From assembly GCA_027620075.1 (NCBI GenBank), contig JAQCEY010000002.1, positions 230,358 to 294,357 on the forward strand: a stretch of 64,000 bases of DNA, in the 5' to 3' direction. Every line of letters begins with the position of its first letter. Positions within the stretch are counted from its first letter, which is position 1. Positions 21,501-30,505 of the stretch are shown here, piece after piece. Origin of the DNA: Pseudomonadota bacterium (GTDB taxonomy: Bacteria; Pseudomonadota; Alphaproteobacteria; Rickettsiales; UBA6187). A model generated the notes under the pieces. The model was not told the origin of the DNA and did no database searches. It saw nothing but the letters and a program-made list of their open reading frames with translations. The position numbers were made by a program, and so were the translations under genes.

Positions 21501-23205
21501 AATTAGAAAATAAAGTAGAGCTTATTTTAGCCGCCGTTTCACCGGAGAATAGTCTGGCTAACAATGCGTCCATAGAATACCAAGGGCTTTGCGGGTCATA
21601 ATTCTGCCAAGGATTCAACAGCAGCGATCCTATACTGTCTACACCGTCAATAAATGCCTGAAACAGGAAGTTGTTGAAGAAATCCCAACTGTCAGGACCT
21701 ATCAGGGATATTATGACTGCAACCTTAAACATCCGTATAACCGCATCTTTTCTATACTCTTCCTGACTTCTTGCTCCTATAATCAAACTATATCCATATA
21801 TTATCATATAAAGAACAAGCAATGCTCTTATTAGATATATAAACTCGGCATGATTAACTATACCTTCGTAAATCCTTCTCATTATCTCTTTGACAGGCTC
21901 TAGAAAAAAATCTACTATCTTTTCAACAGGACCTGAATTCGGACTACGGGTTCCCTCTTTAAGTTTTACGGTATATTCACCCGTATTATCATTATAATAT
22001 CTGTCAATTATCTTAAAGAACAACTGATCACTGGTATACGCCTCAGGGAACTCCATTACTACCTGCCCCCTTGCAAGATAGCCGTCCAATCCTCTTGCCA
22101 TATTATGGGCATTCGACACATTACTTGTCGCCTGATCGATAAGAGACTGACCTTCAAAAGTTTTTGATGGTGCGGTAACAGACTCATCGCTTGTAATACC
22201 GGGTCTTTTGGAATCAGGTATATGATAAGTAGCTATTACATCACTATCGGTTGCGTTACCGCTATCATCATTTGGTGCAAAACCTACATACAATCCCATT
22301 CCATAACGGAAATAGCACGGCGTAAATCCGTTAGTCTTATTAATCGGCTCATATTGAGGATCGTTAGCCCCTTGTGCTACATAAGTATTAATTGCGGGAT
22401 TCGGAGCTATAGGAGGACGTGCAGGGTTCTGCGAACTAGGAGCTGTTTGTATGTTAAAATTCTCAGGATTAAGAATTAAACGATAATCAAAATTATGGTC
22501 AAGATAATATAACGTATCGGTATCATCATAATGCTGCCACAGAACACTCGGTGACAAGTCAAAATGACCTGCATTGGTTCCGTTGTCACCAAAAACCGTC
22601 ATTGACGGAGCGGCATTTCTTGTAGGACCTTCATTATTTGTAACCTTATACTTACACTCCCTATCTTCCACACTCTGACCTGCGTCATATGCAGTAACAT
22701 CTCCTTCGGGCTTGGTAGAAGAATAATTAACCTCTCCACCGAACCAAGATGTCCACTGATCCGATTTACCGACGGTCATAACAATAGGGACAAGATTACG
22801 GTCTAAGATAACTTGACCGCTATCAATAGCTCTTACATGCTGATCCGGATAAGAGCCGTAAACAGCACCGTTTGTCGCAGCGGAATTTGAAACATAGTCA
22901 TCTTTTGCTTTATAATATAGCGAGTAGTCAGGAGCATATTGCTCTTTAGGTCCGACAGTCTTCTCCATATCTTTTTTATCAATAAATCCGCCATATTGCT
23001 TGACGATACTCTCCGTATCGGCAGGAACCAATACTTTTGCGTATCCCCAGTCATCGGCTTCAACACACTCTAAACCACCTGAACCACAATCTCTCTTACA
23101 GTGTTTGCCGCCTGCATCACATTGCCTTTTACACACTTCTCTACCACAACCGCTTGCGAGCAGTAAAATAAAGATGCAAATTAAATTTAGTAATGCTTTC
23201 ATCAT
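18529..23205 (-). CDS. virB6: VirB6-family T4SS membrane protein, fifth paralog (RvhB6-like)
   Basis: VirB6 is the polytopic inner-membrane channel component of type IV secretion. This 1558-residue paralog starts with a lipoprotein signal (MMKALLNLICIFILLLASGC). I chose ATG 23205; a TTG at 23226 adds seven residues and has a nearer AAGG. A Cys-rich stretch (CKRQC, CKRDC) and a roughly 430-residue extracytoplasmic region follow, ending in a motif with DNTGEYTVKL. The membrane core begins near 450 with the VirB6 hallmark IRALLVLYMIIYGYS and has further helices to about 790. The rest is a long, probably cytoplasmic tail with 14-residue repeats (GGLRDLE), then about sixteen roughly 17-residue Leu-rich repeats, and a charged coiled-coil end. 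It is last in the virB3-virB4-virB6 run. Confidence 0.88.
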   Translation of the reverse strand: MMKALLNLICIFILLLASGCGREVCKRQCDAGGKHCKRDCGSGGLECVEADDWGYAKVLVPADTESIVKQYGGFIDKKDMEKTVGPKEQYAPDYSLYYKAKDDYVSNSAATNGAVYGSYPDQHVRAIDSGQVILDRNLVPIVMTVGKSDQWTSWFGGEVNYSSTKPEGDVTAYDAGQSVEDRECKYKVTNNEGPTRNAAPSMTVFGDNGTNAGHFDLSPSVLWQHYDDTDTLYYLDHNFDYRLILNPENFNIQTAPSSQNPARPPIAPNPAINTYVAQGANDPQYEPINKTNGFTPCYFRYGMGLYVGFAPNDDSGNATDSDVIATYHIPDSKRPGITSDESVTAPSKTFEGQSLIDQATSNVSNAHNMARGLDGYLARGQVVMEFPEAYTSDQLFFKIIDRYYNDNTGEYTVKLKEGTRSPNSGPVEKIVDFFLEPVKEIMRRIYEGIVNHAEFIYLIRALLVLYMIIYGYSLIIGARSQEEYRKDAVIRMFKVAVIISLIGPDSWDFFNNFLFQAFIDGVDSIGSLLLNPWQNYDPQSPWYSMDALLARLFSGETAAKISSTLFSNFPLGIIFIIFLYLAMVLFLFAVIKAIIVYIIGFISIAILIALAPFFLITMLFEKTKHLTVEWFNSLVSAGIQILLLMAALGMFAALIISYMEQTIGYKVCWNVYADFDFLGVNKNISHHFHLFNLKFWMPDIGTHMTNIWMDVDQNGFRDPGGAGRDPEMAFRYEDVPYLDPIFDREKIALYQTEKNFLSFTDFLVFMVAVLLMLAFMDFVPEMAKALKGGSPSDTANIFGPAMGLTHTIMSGFKEFSAKAWNIGKSQNTKNLMDEVLSFWDGAYSTRGLAPPRKIKRATMVELTGAKGMSIRTREMGIIQDGMIKEDKNPLMEKGQNLLTNAARKSALAGLADEGTIEASIRRKQDSDDIRKGVGGLRDLENLGRDKVGGLRDLEDLGRDKVGGLRDGVRDGKNLLEEAIRKSAQSGGESLSFLERALRDGAAKGGGLSLLDKSMIEARNTGGLSILDRSLRDVLANNGGVSFLEKSIKDAKGRGLSLLDKALADSAAKGGGKNLLDQALADMSKNKGAKNLLEAAIIKAAGSKGGSSGSLLEKALGEVGKDKGAKSLLEQSILKAAQNSSDKTMMERLAGRDAGASLLNQALKQSAAKGGGANLLEKGLSDMMRTKEGRGLLDIAMLKAGTQSGGGPLLNKLLNQVNNNDKARNVLEASILKQAKASKDLDIINRFGRGAGLTDSKKVLRNPISLYRDLSAKNKPAQSAVDEAVAKAKTLLDKLGFADGAIDVNNLTLAQRREALGFIESGKFELLPIDMQAALYSALKESEKQEATISNGVGSLLLDSYVRSNDKGAAAVFGLAAEQLRTSGTAHGNTKSEVDAIIEADELLRLVGNSDISNNTPLQNRIADFVDSSEFRQIPSSMQAVLVEGLTERQKASAGISYAYDSKKAENKSEVDDGKWIDKEIENEAQRAKEQDRKSQSQQEKNKPLLELDKDVREYEGDLVYSEKMRRQEEEEREKLRRKRLEQSERDKQSKDSDKKDDE
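19440..20290 (-). repeat. Leu/Ala/Gly-rich 17-residue tandem repeats in the last VirB6
   Basis: About sixteen degenerate units of 15-20 residues follow the pattern (S/N)-L-L-(E/D)-x-(A/S)-(L/I)-x-x-(A/S)-x3-G-G. Examples are SLLDKALADSAAKGGG, NLLDQALADMSKNKGA and SLLEQSILKAAQ. Each probably forms one amphipathic helix closed by a Gly turn. Copies differ in sequence, so the array looks old and maintained. Confidence 0.85.
20300..20412 (-). repeat. 42-bp direct repeats (14-residue GGLRDLE units)
   Basis: Two near-identical 42-base copies, plus degenerate flanking partial copies, encode KVGGLRDLEDLGRD. The copies start at about 20318 and 20360. They lie just before the Leu-rich array in the same protein and are recent enough to be nearly identical at DNA level. 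Confidence 0.85.
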
Positions 23206-23278
23206 AATATTTACAAAATAATCCAAAATACCTTTTTAAAACTTCTCTCCCTGTGCTTTATTGTAGCACAATTAAAAC

Positions 23279-26200
23279 TTATTTTTTAAAGTTTTTAGTA
23301 ATCGGTTTTATTATCCCTCCGTTTAGAGCTCCAAGTGCTCCCCGTCCTACTTTACCGGCGGCCGTATTGCCTGAGGCAAATCCTTTAGCAGCTCCCATAG
23401 CCGCGGAAGTACCCATGGTTATGGCAGCTTTCCCGTATCCGGCAAATTTATTTAAGGTTTGCCCTGCCGCAGAAGCTAACGATCCTACGGTACTACCGAA
23501 CATCAATTCGGAAGTCAGATCGGCCATCCATTTAACAAAATTCAGTAATGCCGTTAAAATAATTAGATATATCAACATCATAAAGAACTGTATCGGCATC
23601 TCTAATCTACCCTGAGGAGAATTTGCCCCTTCGGCAGAAGGCAGATAGAAATTAAACAACGGACGATTGATATTTATTATACCACCGACAGTAACATCAA
23701 GGTTCCAAACCGTATCCCAGCATACACGATAATATAGTAACGAATATATTGCCGAATATACAAACACGTTAAATATCGCAAGTGCAGTAACAACCAGAAC
23801 AGGTTGTAATGTGTAATTAATAAGGTTTTTAATCCATCCGTCAAATAGCGGCTTAGTTCTGTCGAATAACATAAATGTTAAGAATATAGGTGCAACAATC
23901 AATAAAAGTGCTATAGCCAGATTTGCTAAAAGATACAATATCATAGCTTTAAAGATAGCAAGTATGAATATTACCATTCCAAATAATATCAAAATTATGT
24001 AAATAAAGCCTACGGGACTTGCGAATAATAGACCTGCAATTTTTATCCAAGTAGCTTTATTAAATAGCGTATCAATCGTTATATCCGTAAATTTGAAAAC
24101 ACTAAAGTTATCCGGCACTGCACCAAGAGGATTAAAACCGGTATTTAAACTACCCATACTATCATACAGATCGGCAGACAAAGTATGACCCGTAAAGTCT
24201 CCGCTTAACAAAAATATCAGATCATCGACACCGTCAACAAAAAGTCGGAATAAAAAGTTATTAAAGAAGTCCCAGCTATCAGGAATAAACAACACTGAAA
24301 TAATTGACATTTTTATTATACGTTTCAAGAAATCACCATAGTCATCATTAACCATTCCCAGCATGAACCTAAAGGAATAAAGGATAATGTATAGAATCAA
24401 CACCGCCCTTAATATGTTAAGGAACGGACTTACGGTAACACCGTCATAAGATAATACCCCGCCACTTCCTACCAAAACCAAATACATCCTTTCGGCTATT
24501 CCCGGATGCCAAGCCTCTATTACATGTCCTGTAGTTGCACCGGTGTTATCTCTCCACTCCTGAACATCTCCATACATATCCCGGAAAACAGGATCCGTAC
24601 TAACCACCATACCGTCTTCGGTAGTATAACTTCCTATGGTATTGCAAGTAGCCTCATCAATGGAGTAATTTAACTGCTCTTTTGATATATAGGTAGTTTG
24701 AGGATTACCGTTAGCATCAGTATAATTAACTGTGTTAGCTCTACAATATCCGAATATCATACCTTTAATAGGATTAATAATCTTTTGCGTAAAGTCAGAA
24801 AAGTCCGAGCTTACTTTTGTAGTTCTTATCTTTACTTTATACGAACCGAAATTATCTCCGTAATAACCCGGTTGAGGGTGTAGCGGAGAGGTAGTATCGT
24901 CCCTTATTTCAAACCATAACTCGGAAACACCACCTCCGGGTAAAACATCCTCATACTTACCCGGTCCCTTATAAAAAGCCGGATATGGAGAGGTATACGC
25001 CTCCGGTCTCATATCCATATTAACTTGGGCACCGGCACCTACCGTATATCTCACATACTGCACAGGTAAACCGCTCCACCCGTCTATCACAAGGTCACAT
25101 ACTCCGGGGTTAACAGGCGAACATCCTTCCGGGGTAGTCTGGTTTTCAATTGTAGCCTGCCCCGGACCAAGACGCATATGCATATACTCACCAAAAGTAC
25201 CTATACATCCCTGACCTATTGCTATCTCATAACCGCCGTCATTCGGATTATCTCCGGTAAAATTATTACCGTCATTCGCATTGCCGTCATCATTACCGCC
25301 GTCATATTCATTATCCACCCAGTGATCACTAGGTGAATGTGTAGACCACGGATGCTCCCTACATTTCTTGCCTAGAGCAGTCTCCAAACCGGGGAACTCC
25401 TGCAATCTTCCGGCAGCTCCGCAAGCTGCCACTGAAGCTGTTACACAAACCTGATACATTCCAAGCCATGCGACCGGAATACAACGCATTGCTATAGGAC
25501 CGAGTCCGCAGGCAAAACATTTACCGCTAAACGGTGTATCACCACCGCTCCAAGCATATTTACCCAGCCACGGCGAAAATCTTTCATCTCCGCTATTATC
25601 AAGCCCCCTTGCTTCTGCGGTTCTTGCATATTTCATCCATATATGACCGTCCTGTGCCGCAGTTCCTTTAAAACCGCCGGCATTATCACCTACCGTACCG
25701 TTGTCGAATAGTTCGAAAAACTGAGGAAAGTCACTGGTAATATAAGCCTTCCGGTTCGTTTCTAATTCAGGTGCCATAATACATGTATTCATAATATCGG
25801 TATCAGGTGCGGAAGGGTCGCACATATCTCTTGTAGTAGCACCGTCTGATCCGGCAAGCCTGATAAAACTGCACGTACCGGGTGTTACCGTAGGGTCACA
25901 AACCGTTCCGGGTTCAGCAGTATTCCTAACCGCACCGTACCACCAAACATCATTAGGAGGTGCATCTTCACCGATATACACATACAACCCCTCACCTTCT
26001 CTTTGAGTGCCGGCTCTATCATCGTAATTACCGTTTACAAGCATACTTAGCTTATCACCCGCTCCAACCCTCATCGGAGTTCTAGGACCGGCAGGCACTA
26101 AAGGTGTGTAGTCCAGACGTTGCCAGTTAGAGTTTCTAGGGTCTATTCCGTGCATTTCCGTGATTTCAAGACCATTTTCATTTTTTAGATTATAGTCCTG

Positions 26201-26515
26201 ACCTTTAAATACTCTATCACCGGAACACAGATCAATTACACCGCTTATATCTACTTTAATATCTTCTCCGGCAAGGACTGATATACCTGAATATGTAAAT
26301 TGCTCATTTGCATGGACTATTATCTCCCTGCTTTCTATATTTCCCCATTCATCTTCGTTAACACATTCAGGAGCCCCCGGCGGCACACCGCAAGACGATA
26401 AAAGAAGCATACCTACAAACAAACATAATTTTTCAGTAAACGCCCTTGAGCTTCCACTAAAAGATAATGTTTCAAAATATTCCTTAAATTTGTTCATATA
26501 CTTCATTATCACCAT
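23279..26515 (-). CDS. virB6: VirB6-family T4SS membrane protein, fourth paralog (RvhB6-like)
   Basis: A 1078-residue VirB6 paralog. The signal region is long, ending in a lipobox (FVGMLLLSSC). Then come ECVNEDEWGN and a roughly 600-residue extracytoplasmic region rich in Gly, Pro, Asp and Cys, closing with LWFEIRDD...YGDNFGSYKVKI near 545-568. The membrane core starts near 690 with LRAVLILYIILYSFRF. It contains PDSWDFFNNFLFRLFVDGVDDL, shared with the fifth paralog as DSWDFFNNFLFQAFIDGVDS. More helices run to about 1000, with a short Gly/Ala-rich tail, the shortest C-terminus of the five. It lies 58 bases from the third paralog and 52 from the fifth. Confidence 0.88.
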   Translation of the reverse strand: MVIMKYMNKFKEYFETLSFSGSSRAFTEKLCLFVGMLLLSSCGVPPGAPECVNEDEWGNIESREIIVHANEQFTYSGISVLAGEDIKVDISGVIDLCSGDRVFKGQDYNLKNENGLEITEMHGIDPRNSNWQRLDYTPLVPAGPRTPMRVGAGDKLSMLVNGNYDDRAGTQREGEGLYVYIGEDAPPNDVWWYGAVRNTAEPGTVCDPTVTPGTCSFIRLAGSDGATTRDMCDPSAPDTDIMNTCIMAPELETNRKAYITSDFPQFFELFDNGTVGDNAGGFKGTAAQDGHIWMKYARTAEARGLDNSGDERFSPWLGKYAWSGGDTPFSGKCFACGLGPIAMRCIPVAWLGMYQVCVTASVAACGAAGRLQEFPGLETALGKKCREHPWSTHSPSDHWVDNEYDGGNDDGNANDGNNFTGDNPNDGGYEIAIGQGCIGTFGEYMHMRLGPGQATIENQTTPEGCSPVNPGVCDLVIDGWSGLPVQYVRYTVGAGAQVNMDMRPEAYTSPYPAFYKGPGKYEDVLPGGGVSELWFEIRDDTTSPLHPQPGYYGDNFGSYKVKIRTTKVSSDFSDFTQKIINPIKGMIFGYCRANTVNYTDANGNPQTTYISKEQLNYSIDEATCNTIGSYTTEDGMVVSTDPVFRDMYGDVQEWRDNTGATTGHVIEAWHPGIAERMYLVLVGSGGVLSYDGVTVSPFLNILRAVLILYIILYSFRFMLGMVNDDYGDFLKRIIKMSIISVLFIPDSWDFFNNFLFRLFVDGVDDLIFLLSGDFTGHTLSADLYDSMGSLNTGFNPLGAVPDNFSVFKFTDITIDTLFNKATWIKIAGLLFASPVGFIYIILILFGMVIFILAIFKAMILYLLANLAIALLLIVAPIFLTFMLFDRTKPLFDGWIKNLINYTLQPVLVVTALAIFNVFVYSAIYSLLYYRVCWDTVWNLDVTVGGIININRPLFNFYLPSAEGANSPQGRLEMPIQFFMMLIYLIILTALLNFVKWMADLTSELMFGSTVGSLASAAGQTLNKFAGYGKAAITMGTSAAMGAAKGFASGNTAAGKVGRGALGALNGGIIKPITKNFKK

Positions 26516-26573
26516 TCTACCAAAAAACTATTTTATGATAAACAACATAAAATTAATTAGTTAACATTTTCTC

Positions 26574-29500
26574 CTATGAATCGTCCTTATCCTTATCCTT
26601 ATCTTTGTCTTTCTCGTCATAACGGGTTGTATAGCTGTTTTTCTTAGCATCGTCCCAGAACTTCTTAGCCTCTTTAGCCTCGTCATTCTTCTTGATTCTT
26701 TCTTTGCGGTTTTTCTCCATTTTATCAAGGCGCCTGTTAACATTTCCTGCAAGATTTCTTGCTCCCTTAACCGCACTTTTTCCTGCCTTTAACGCCCTTG
26801 AATGCTCTACTCCGTACTTAACGGGATCTTTAGCAAAATCCTGTGCTTCCTTAGCAGCGTTCCTCGCTCTTCTGATATTTTTACCGACTATCCTGTCGTT
26901 ATTCTTAATTACCGTTTTCTTAAGTGAATTAAACGCTTTAACAGGAACATTAGCCACGGCTTTAGCTGCGTTACCAATCGAATTGCCTACTCCTTTAGCT
27001 ACGTCAGCAGTATATTTAACAGGATTTTTAACAAACTTAACAGCCTCAGTTCCAACAGCTTTACCGCCTCTATAAGCACCTTTAACGACTGCCTCACCAC
27101 CTTTATAAGTAGCTGCAACAGGTGTAGCTATCTCTTTTCCTAGTTGTGAATAATACTTCTTGCGTCCTTCCGACATAATATCTTGACGTTTTCTATACTT
27201 ACTCTTATAAGCTGCTTTATTTTCCATAAATGCCTTGTCAGCACTTTCAACCGAGGCTTTAACATTTCCTTTGTCTTTATAAGCCCATTTAAGGTTATTT
27301 TCATAAACCCTCCTCTCAACCTTACGGGCTTCATTCCTATCTCTTTGCGACCTCTTAGCGTCAATAACGGTATCTCTCCAGATTTGATTTGAGCTTTTCT
27401 TCTCAGGTAGAGGAGCTTTTCCTTGACGTTCCCTACGAGCGTTTTGCAACATTCTCTTTCTTTCGGCGTTTGTTATGCCTTTTCCTTGCTTAGCTTCACG
27501 CAGCTCTCTTAAATCTCTTCGCTTATCGACGTTAGCTCTTATCTTAGTTTCATCCAAGTTGCGTTTTAATTCTAATTCTCTGGCTTTACTTACTTTTTGC
27601 TCTCTGGCTTTAAACTCGGCATTACCTGCAAACAGATCCTTGGTGGTTTTAGCGGTCTTCTGCTCCGACCTTAATTCTTTTTTAGCATCTTTTATTCTAT
27701 TTTTTACATCAGACCTGATCTCTTTTTTCTCAGCATTATAGGCTAGGTCTTTTCTGATATTATCCAGATATTTCTCTCTTTTAGCTTCTTTTGAAAGACC
27801 GCCAAACATTTCTTGTTTAGTCTTAAGCTCTCTTAACTCCCTTGAGGTCATTAAGCTTTTCTTCCAGTAGTTTTTTCCGCCCATACCGTCACTTTCACCT
27901 TTAGCGTCTATAAGCGGATTAAATCCGGAACGTCCTCCAAGCATTTTGAGGGCTTGTCGTTTAGTTTTCATGTATCTATCCGACATCCTTTCACCCAGCA
28001 CTCTTTCGCTGCCCCAATCGGCAACCGCAAATCCTGCTTTACCGAAGGTAGTGCCTACTCTGCCTGCGGTTTTAATAGCACTCGTTCCCTGACCTACTAC
28101 ATTACTGGTTGCCCTGTTCAGGCTTGTTCCGATATTACCGGCAGTAATTGTAACTCCAACCTCTACTATCCAGTCTAAGAACTTAAGTAACGCACTACAG
28201 AATATTATAAATATAAATACAAGGAATATAGCGACAGGAGTTCTGGCAAACTCAGAATCAGGCTCCATTCCACGCCCTATAGACCAAGGTCTGTAACCAT
28301 GGAATATACATGCCGCATCAAAGTCATGTACTAAATTAAAGAAAATCAATTCGTTAACAGGGAAATCTATTTCAAATATACATCCGTAACACACATCGAA
28401 TGACAAAACGGTATAAAATGCAGAATATATAAATATATTAAATATTGTCAGAACCGTAAATAACAGAACCGGCTGTATCGCATAACTTATCAGATTCTTA
28501 ATCCAGTTGTTGAACATTATTCTTGTCCATGAGAACAACAGGAATGATATAAACAAAGGTGCAAGGAATAATAGCAGCGAAACCATTATCACCGACAATA
28601 TATACAATATAACCGCCTTAAGCAGAGCTATAACAAAAAGGATAATTCCTACATATATTAGTATTGCCAGTATAAAGCCTAATATCGAAGAGAACATCAA
28701 CGCCTCAATCCTGATAGCGGCATCCGTACTAAAATATCTCTGCATCGTTGCGTTCAAAAAGTCGAAAGTAAACGTCTGCCCGCTAGGATCTACTACCAAC
28801 GCATGTGCATCGCCACCTACCGCTCCTCTTGAATCAACCGTAGCCTCCATAAACCGACCGGAAACTATCTCAATCAAGTCTTCGGTTCCTTCAATAAATA
28901 CACTGAATAAATTTTCATAGAAGAAAGTCCAGTTGTTTTCCGTCATAAGGGTAGCAACTATCATTAGCTTTACTACAAATTCAAATAGCTCCTTTTGGGT
29001 TATATTTGATAAACCTAACATATAGTTAAATGCAAAGAATATTACCGCAAGGACTAGAAGCATTCTTATGTAATATATAAAACCGCTATCAGTGGTAAGG
29101 CTTTCATAAACGTCCCTTGTAAGACCGCCTTCACGCAATCCGGTAGTTGCATCAACATCTCCCTGTAGTAGCTCTTTCACAGGATCTATCATTGAGTTTA
29201 TAACATCCGTAAACCCAGAACTATCCAGTGTTAAATTAACATTATAAGAACCGGTATTACTTGCAGGCGAGTAATCACCGTCACCGAAACCGACACCTTT
29301 TGCCCAATTTATAGCACCGTTATCAATAACCTTTAGCCATATTGTTCCGGTTCCTACGACGTTGCTTGCAAAAGTACCGCCGGTAGCGGCAACAGCATCA
29401 AGATCTATAAGTTCTAACGGGCTATTGGGATCATTACCTATTGCCAAATGTAAAAACTCGCCTCGTCTACCGGGGCAATTATTTAGATATCGGATTTTAA

Positions 29501-30419
29501 AAATTACTTGGCTACTTGCGTCCTGACTATTTCCGGCATAATTATCCGCATGATTTCCTTGGTGGCTAAATCTAATATATAGCTCTTTGGGTGCATCTGC
29601 AGGAGGGCTTGGATGCAAACTCATTTGAGTAAGATCAAATCCATTCCACGCTATAGATATCTCATCTGGAGATGCTGTAGACGTATCAAATACAAAACCT
29701 GGGGAAGTATCAAATAAATTAAAAATACGCTTACCTGGAGTGGGAGGAATAGTTGTCACATCCCCAGCTAGAGTTAAAGTTTGACGAGGTGTAAGGGAGT
29801 TCACATGTGAAAAGTAACTAATAAAAGGAATACGACTGTCCAAATGCGTCTCACCATATCTGATTCCAGCAATATCTCCTGTAAAATCAGCACCTACTGC
29901 ATCAATAGGTCCTTTCACGTTCCATATTCCAATCGGCAAATCTGGCTCGGCCAATCTAGCATATATTTGGTCACCATCAAACCAAGCTCCACCTAAAGGT
30001 GGGACACCTGATGGAGCTGGCATATTAAAATTGGTTTTCCACCACCCATCAATATCGATTTCAAAAGTATTACCGTATGGTATTTTAAATCCTGTACCTT
30101 GCCACGCTTTAGCTTCTTGTGTTGTTGGATCAAGCCTTACTGTTGCACTAATCCAGTTATTAGCACAAATATCAACATTATCATCTTCCGTCTGAACCGT
30201 CAGATACTGTCCCGCCGTCACAGTAAAACCGGTGTTGACCCATGCAGTCGCACCGGCTGAATTTGCCGGGACATTCACACGAACAGATGAAACCGTATTA
30301 AACCTATCACCATAAATACATTTATCAGTACCCGGATCTCCATGGCAAGCAGCAACAAGAAATAGGGTAATCAATAACCCTACTAATCTCACTATTAATA
30401 AATTTTTGCTTGCTACCAT
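26574..30419 (-). CDS. virB6: VirB6-family T4SS membrane protein, third paralog (RvhB6-like)
   Basis: A 1281-residue VirB6 paralog. The N-terminus is a lipoprotein signal (LLITLFLVAAC). The extracytoplasmic region (about 25-440) has two sandwich-like patterns: VNTGFTVTAGQYLTVQTED near 45-65, and IWLKVIDNG...SNTGSYNVNL near 365-395. The membrane core starts near 445 (IRMLLVLAVIFFAFNYMLG) and contains NNWTFFYENLFSVFIEGTEDL, matching the other paralogs. The last 450 residues are a strongly basic, probably helical tail with repeated FxK(N/D)PVKY elements. It ends in an acidic/Lys DKDKDKDKDD run encoded by a hexanucleotide repeat. Part of the extracytoplasmic region has lower CpG content than its flanks. 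Confidence 0.88.
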   Translation of the reverse strand: MVASKNLLIVRLVGLLITLFLVAACHGDPGTDKCIYGDRFNTVSSVRVNVPANSAGATAWVNTGFTVTAGQYLTVQTEDDNVDICANNWISATVRLDPTTQEAKAWQGTGFKIPYGNTFEIDIDGWWKTNFNMPAPSGVPPLGGAWFDGDQIYARLAEPDLPIGIWNVKGPIDAVGADFTGDIAGIRYGETHLDSRIPFISYFSHVNSLTPRQTLTLAGDVTTIPPTPGKRIFNLFDTSPGFVFDTSTASPDEISIAWNGFDLTQMSLHPSPPADAPKELYIRFSHQGNHADNYAGNSQDASSQVIFKIRYLNNCPGRRGEFLHLAIGNDPNSPLELIDLDAVAATGGTFASNVVGTGTIWLKVIDNGAINWAKGVGFGDGDYSPASNTGSYNVNLTLDSSGFTDVINSMIDPVKELLQGDVDATTGLREGGLTRDVYESLTTDSGFIYYIRMLLVLAVIFFAFNYMLGLSNITQKELFEFVVKLMIVATLMTENNWTFFYENLFSVFIEGTEDLIEIVSGRFMEATVDSRGAVGGDAHALVVDPSGQTFTFDFLNATMQRYFSTDAAIRIEALMFSSILGFILAILIYVGIILFVIALLKAVILYILSVIMVSLLLFLAPLFISFLLFSWTRIMFNNWIKNLISYAIQPVLLFTVLTIFNIFIYSAFYTVLSFDVCYGCIFEIDFPVNELIFFNLVHDFDAACIFHGYRPWSIGRGMEPDSEFARTPVAIFLVFIFIIFCSALLKFLDWIVEVGVTITAGNIGTSLNRATSNVVGQGTSAIKTAGRVGTTFGKAGFAVADWGSERVLGERMSDRYMKTKRQALKMLGGRSGFNPLIDAKGESDGMGGKNYWKKSLMTSRELRELKTKQEMFGGLSKEAKREKYLDNIRKDLAYNAEKKEIRSDVKNRIKDAKKELRSEQKTAKTTKDLFAGNAEFKAREQKVSKARELELKRNLDETKIRANVDKRRDLRELREAKQGKGITNAERKRMLQNARRERQGKAPLPEKKSSNQIWRDTVIDAKRSQRDRNEARKVERRVYENNLKWAYKDKGNVKASVESADKAFMENKAAYKSKYRKRQDIMSEGRKKYYSQLGKEIATPVAATYKGGEAVVKGAYRGGKAVGTEAVKFVKNPVKYTADVAKGVGNSIGNAAKAVANVPVKAFNSLKKTVIKNNDRIVGKNIRRARNAAKEAQDFAKDPVKYGVEHSRALKAGKSAVKGARNLAGNVNRRLDKMEKNRKERIKKNDEAKEAKKFWDDAKKNSYTTRYDEKDKDKDKDKDDS
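26578..26622 (-). repeat. Hexanucleotide microsatellite coding for DK repeats
   Basis: Plus-strand CTTATC units in tandem, with diverged CTTTGTC and CTTTCTC copies beside them, encode alternating Asp-Lys at the extreme C-terminus of the third VirB6 paralog. Unit changes would add or remove two residues without a frameshift. Confidence 0.8.
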
Positions 30420-30505
30420 TATAATATATACCGATAAAACATTTTAAATTGTACAATATCTTTGTTAAGATTTTTATAAACATTTAAAAATCTTTTTTTA
30501 AATTA

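Noticed and set aside
26692..27075. A 127-residue plus-strand frame opposite the basic tail of the third VirB6
   Set aside because: Hydrophobic shadow of Lys/Ala codons on the other strand; no ribosome site or family match.
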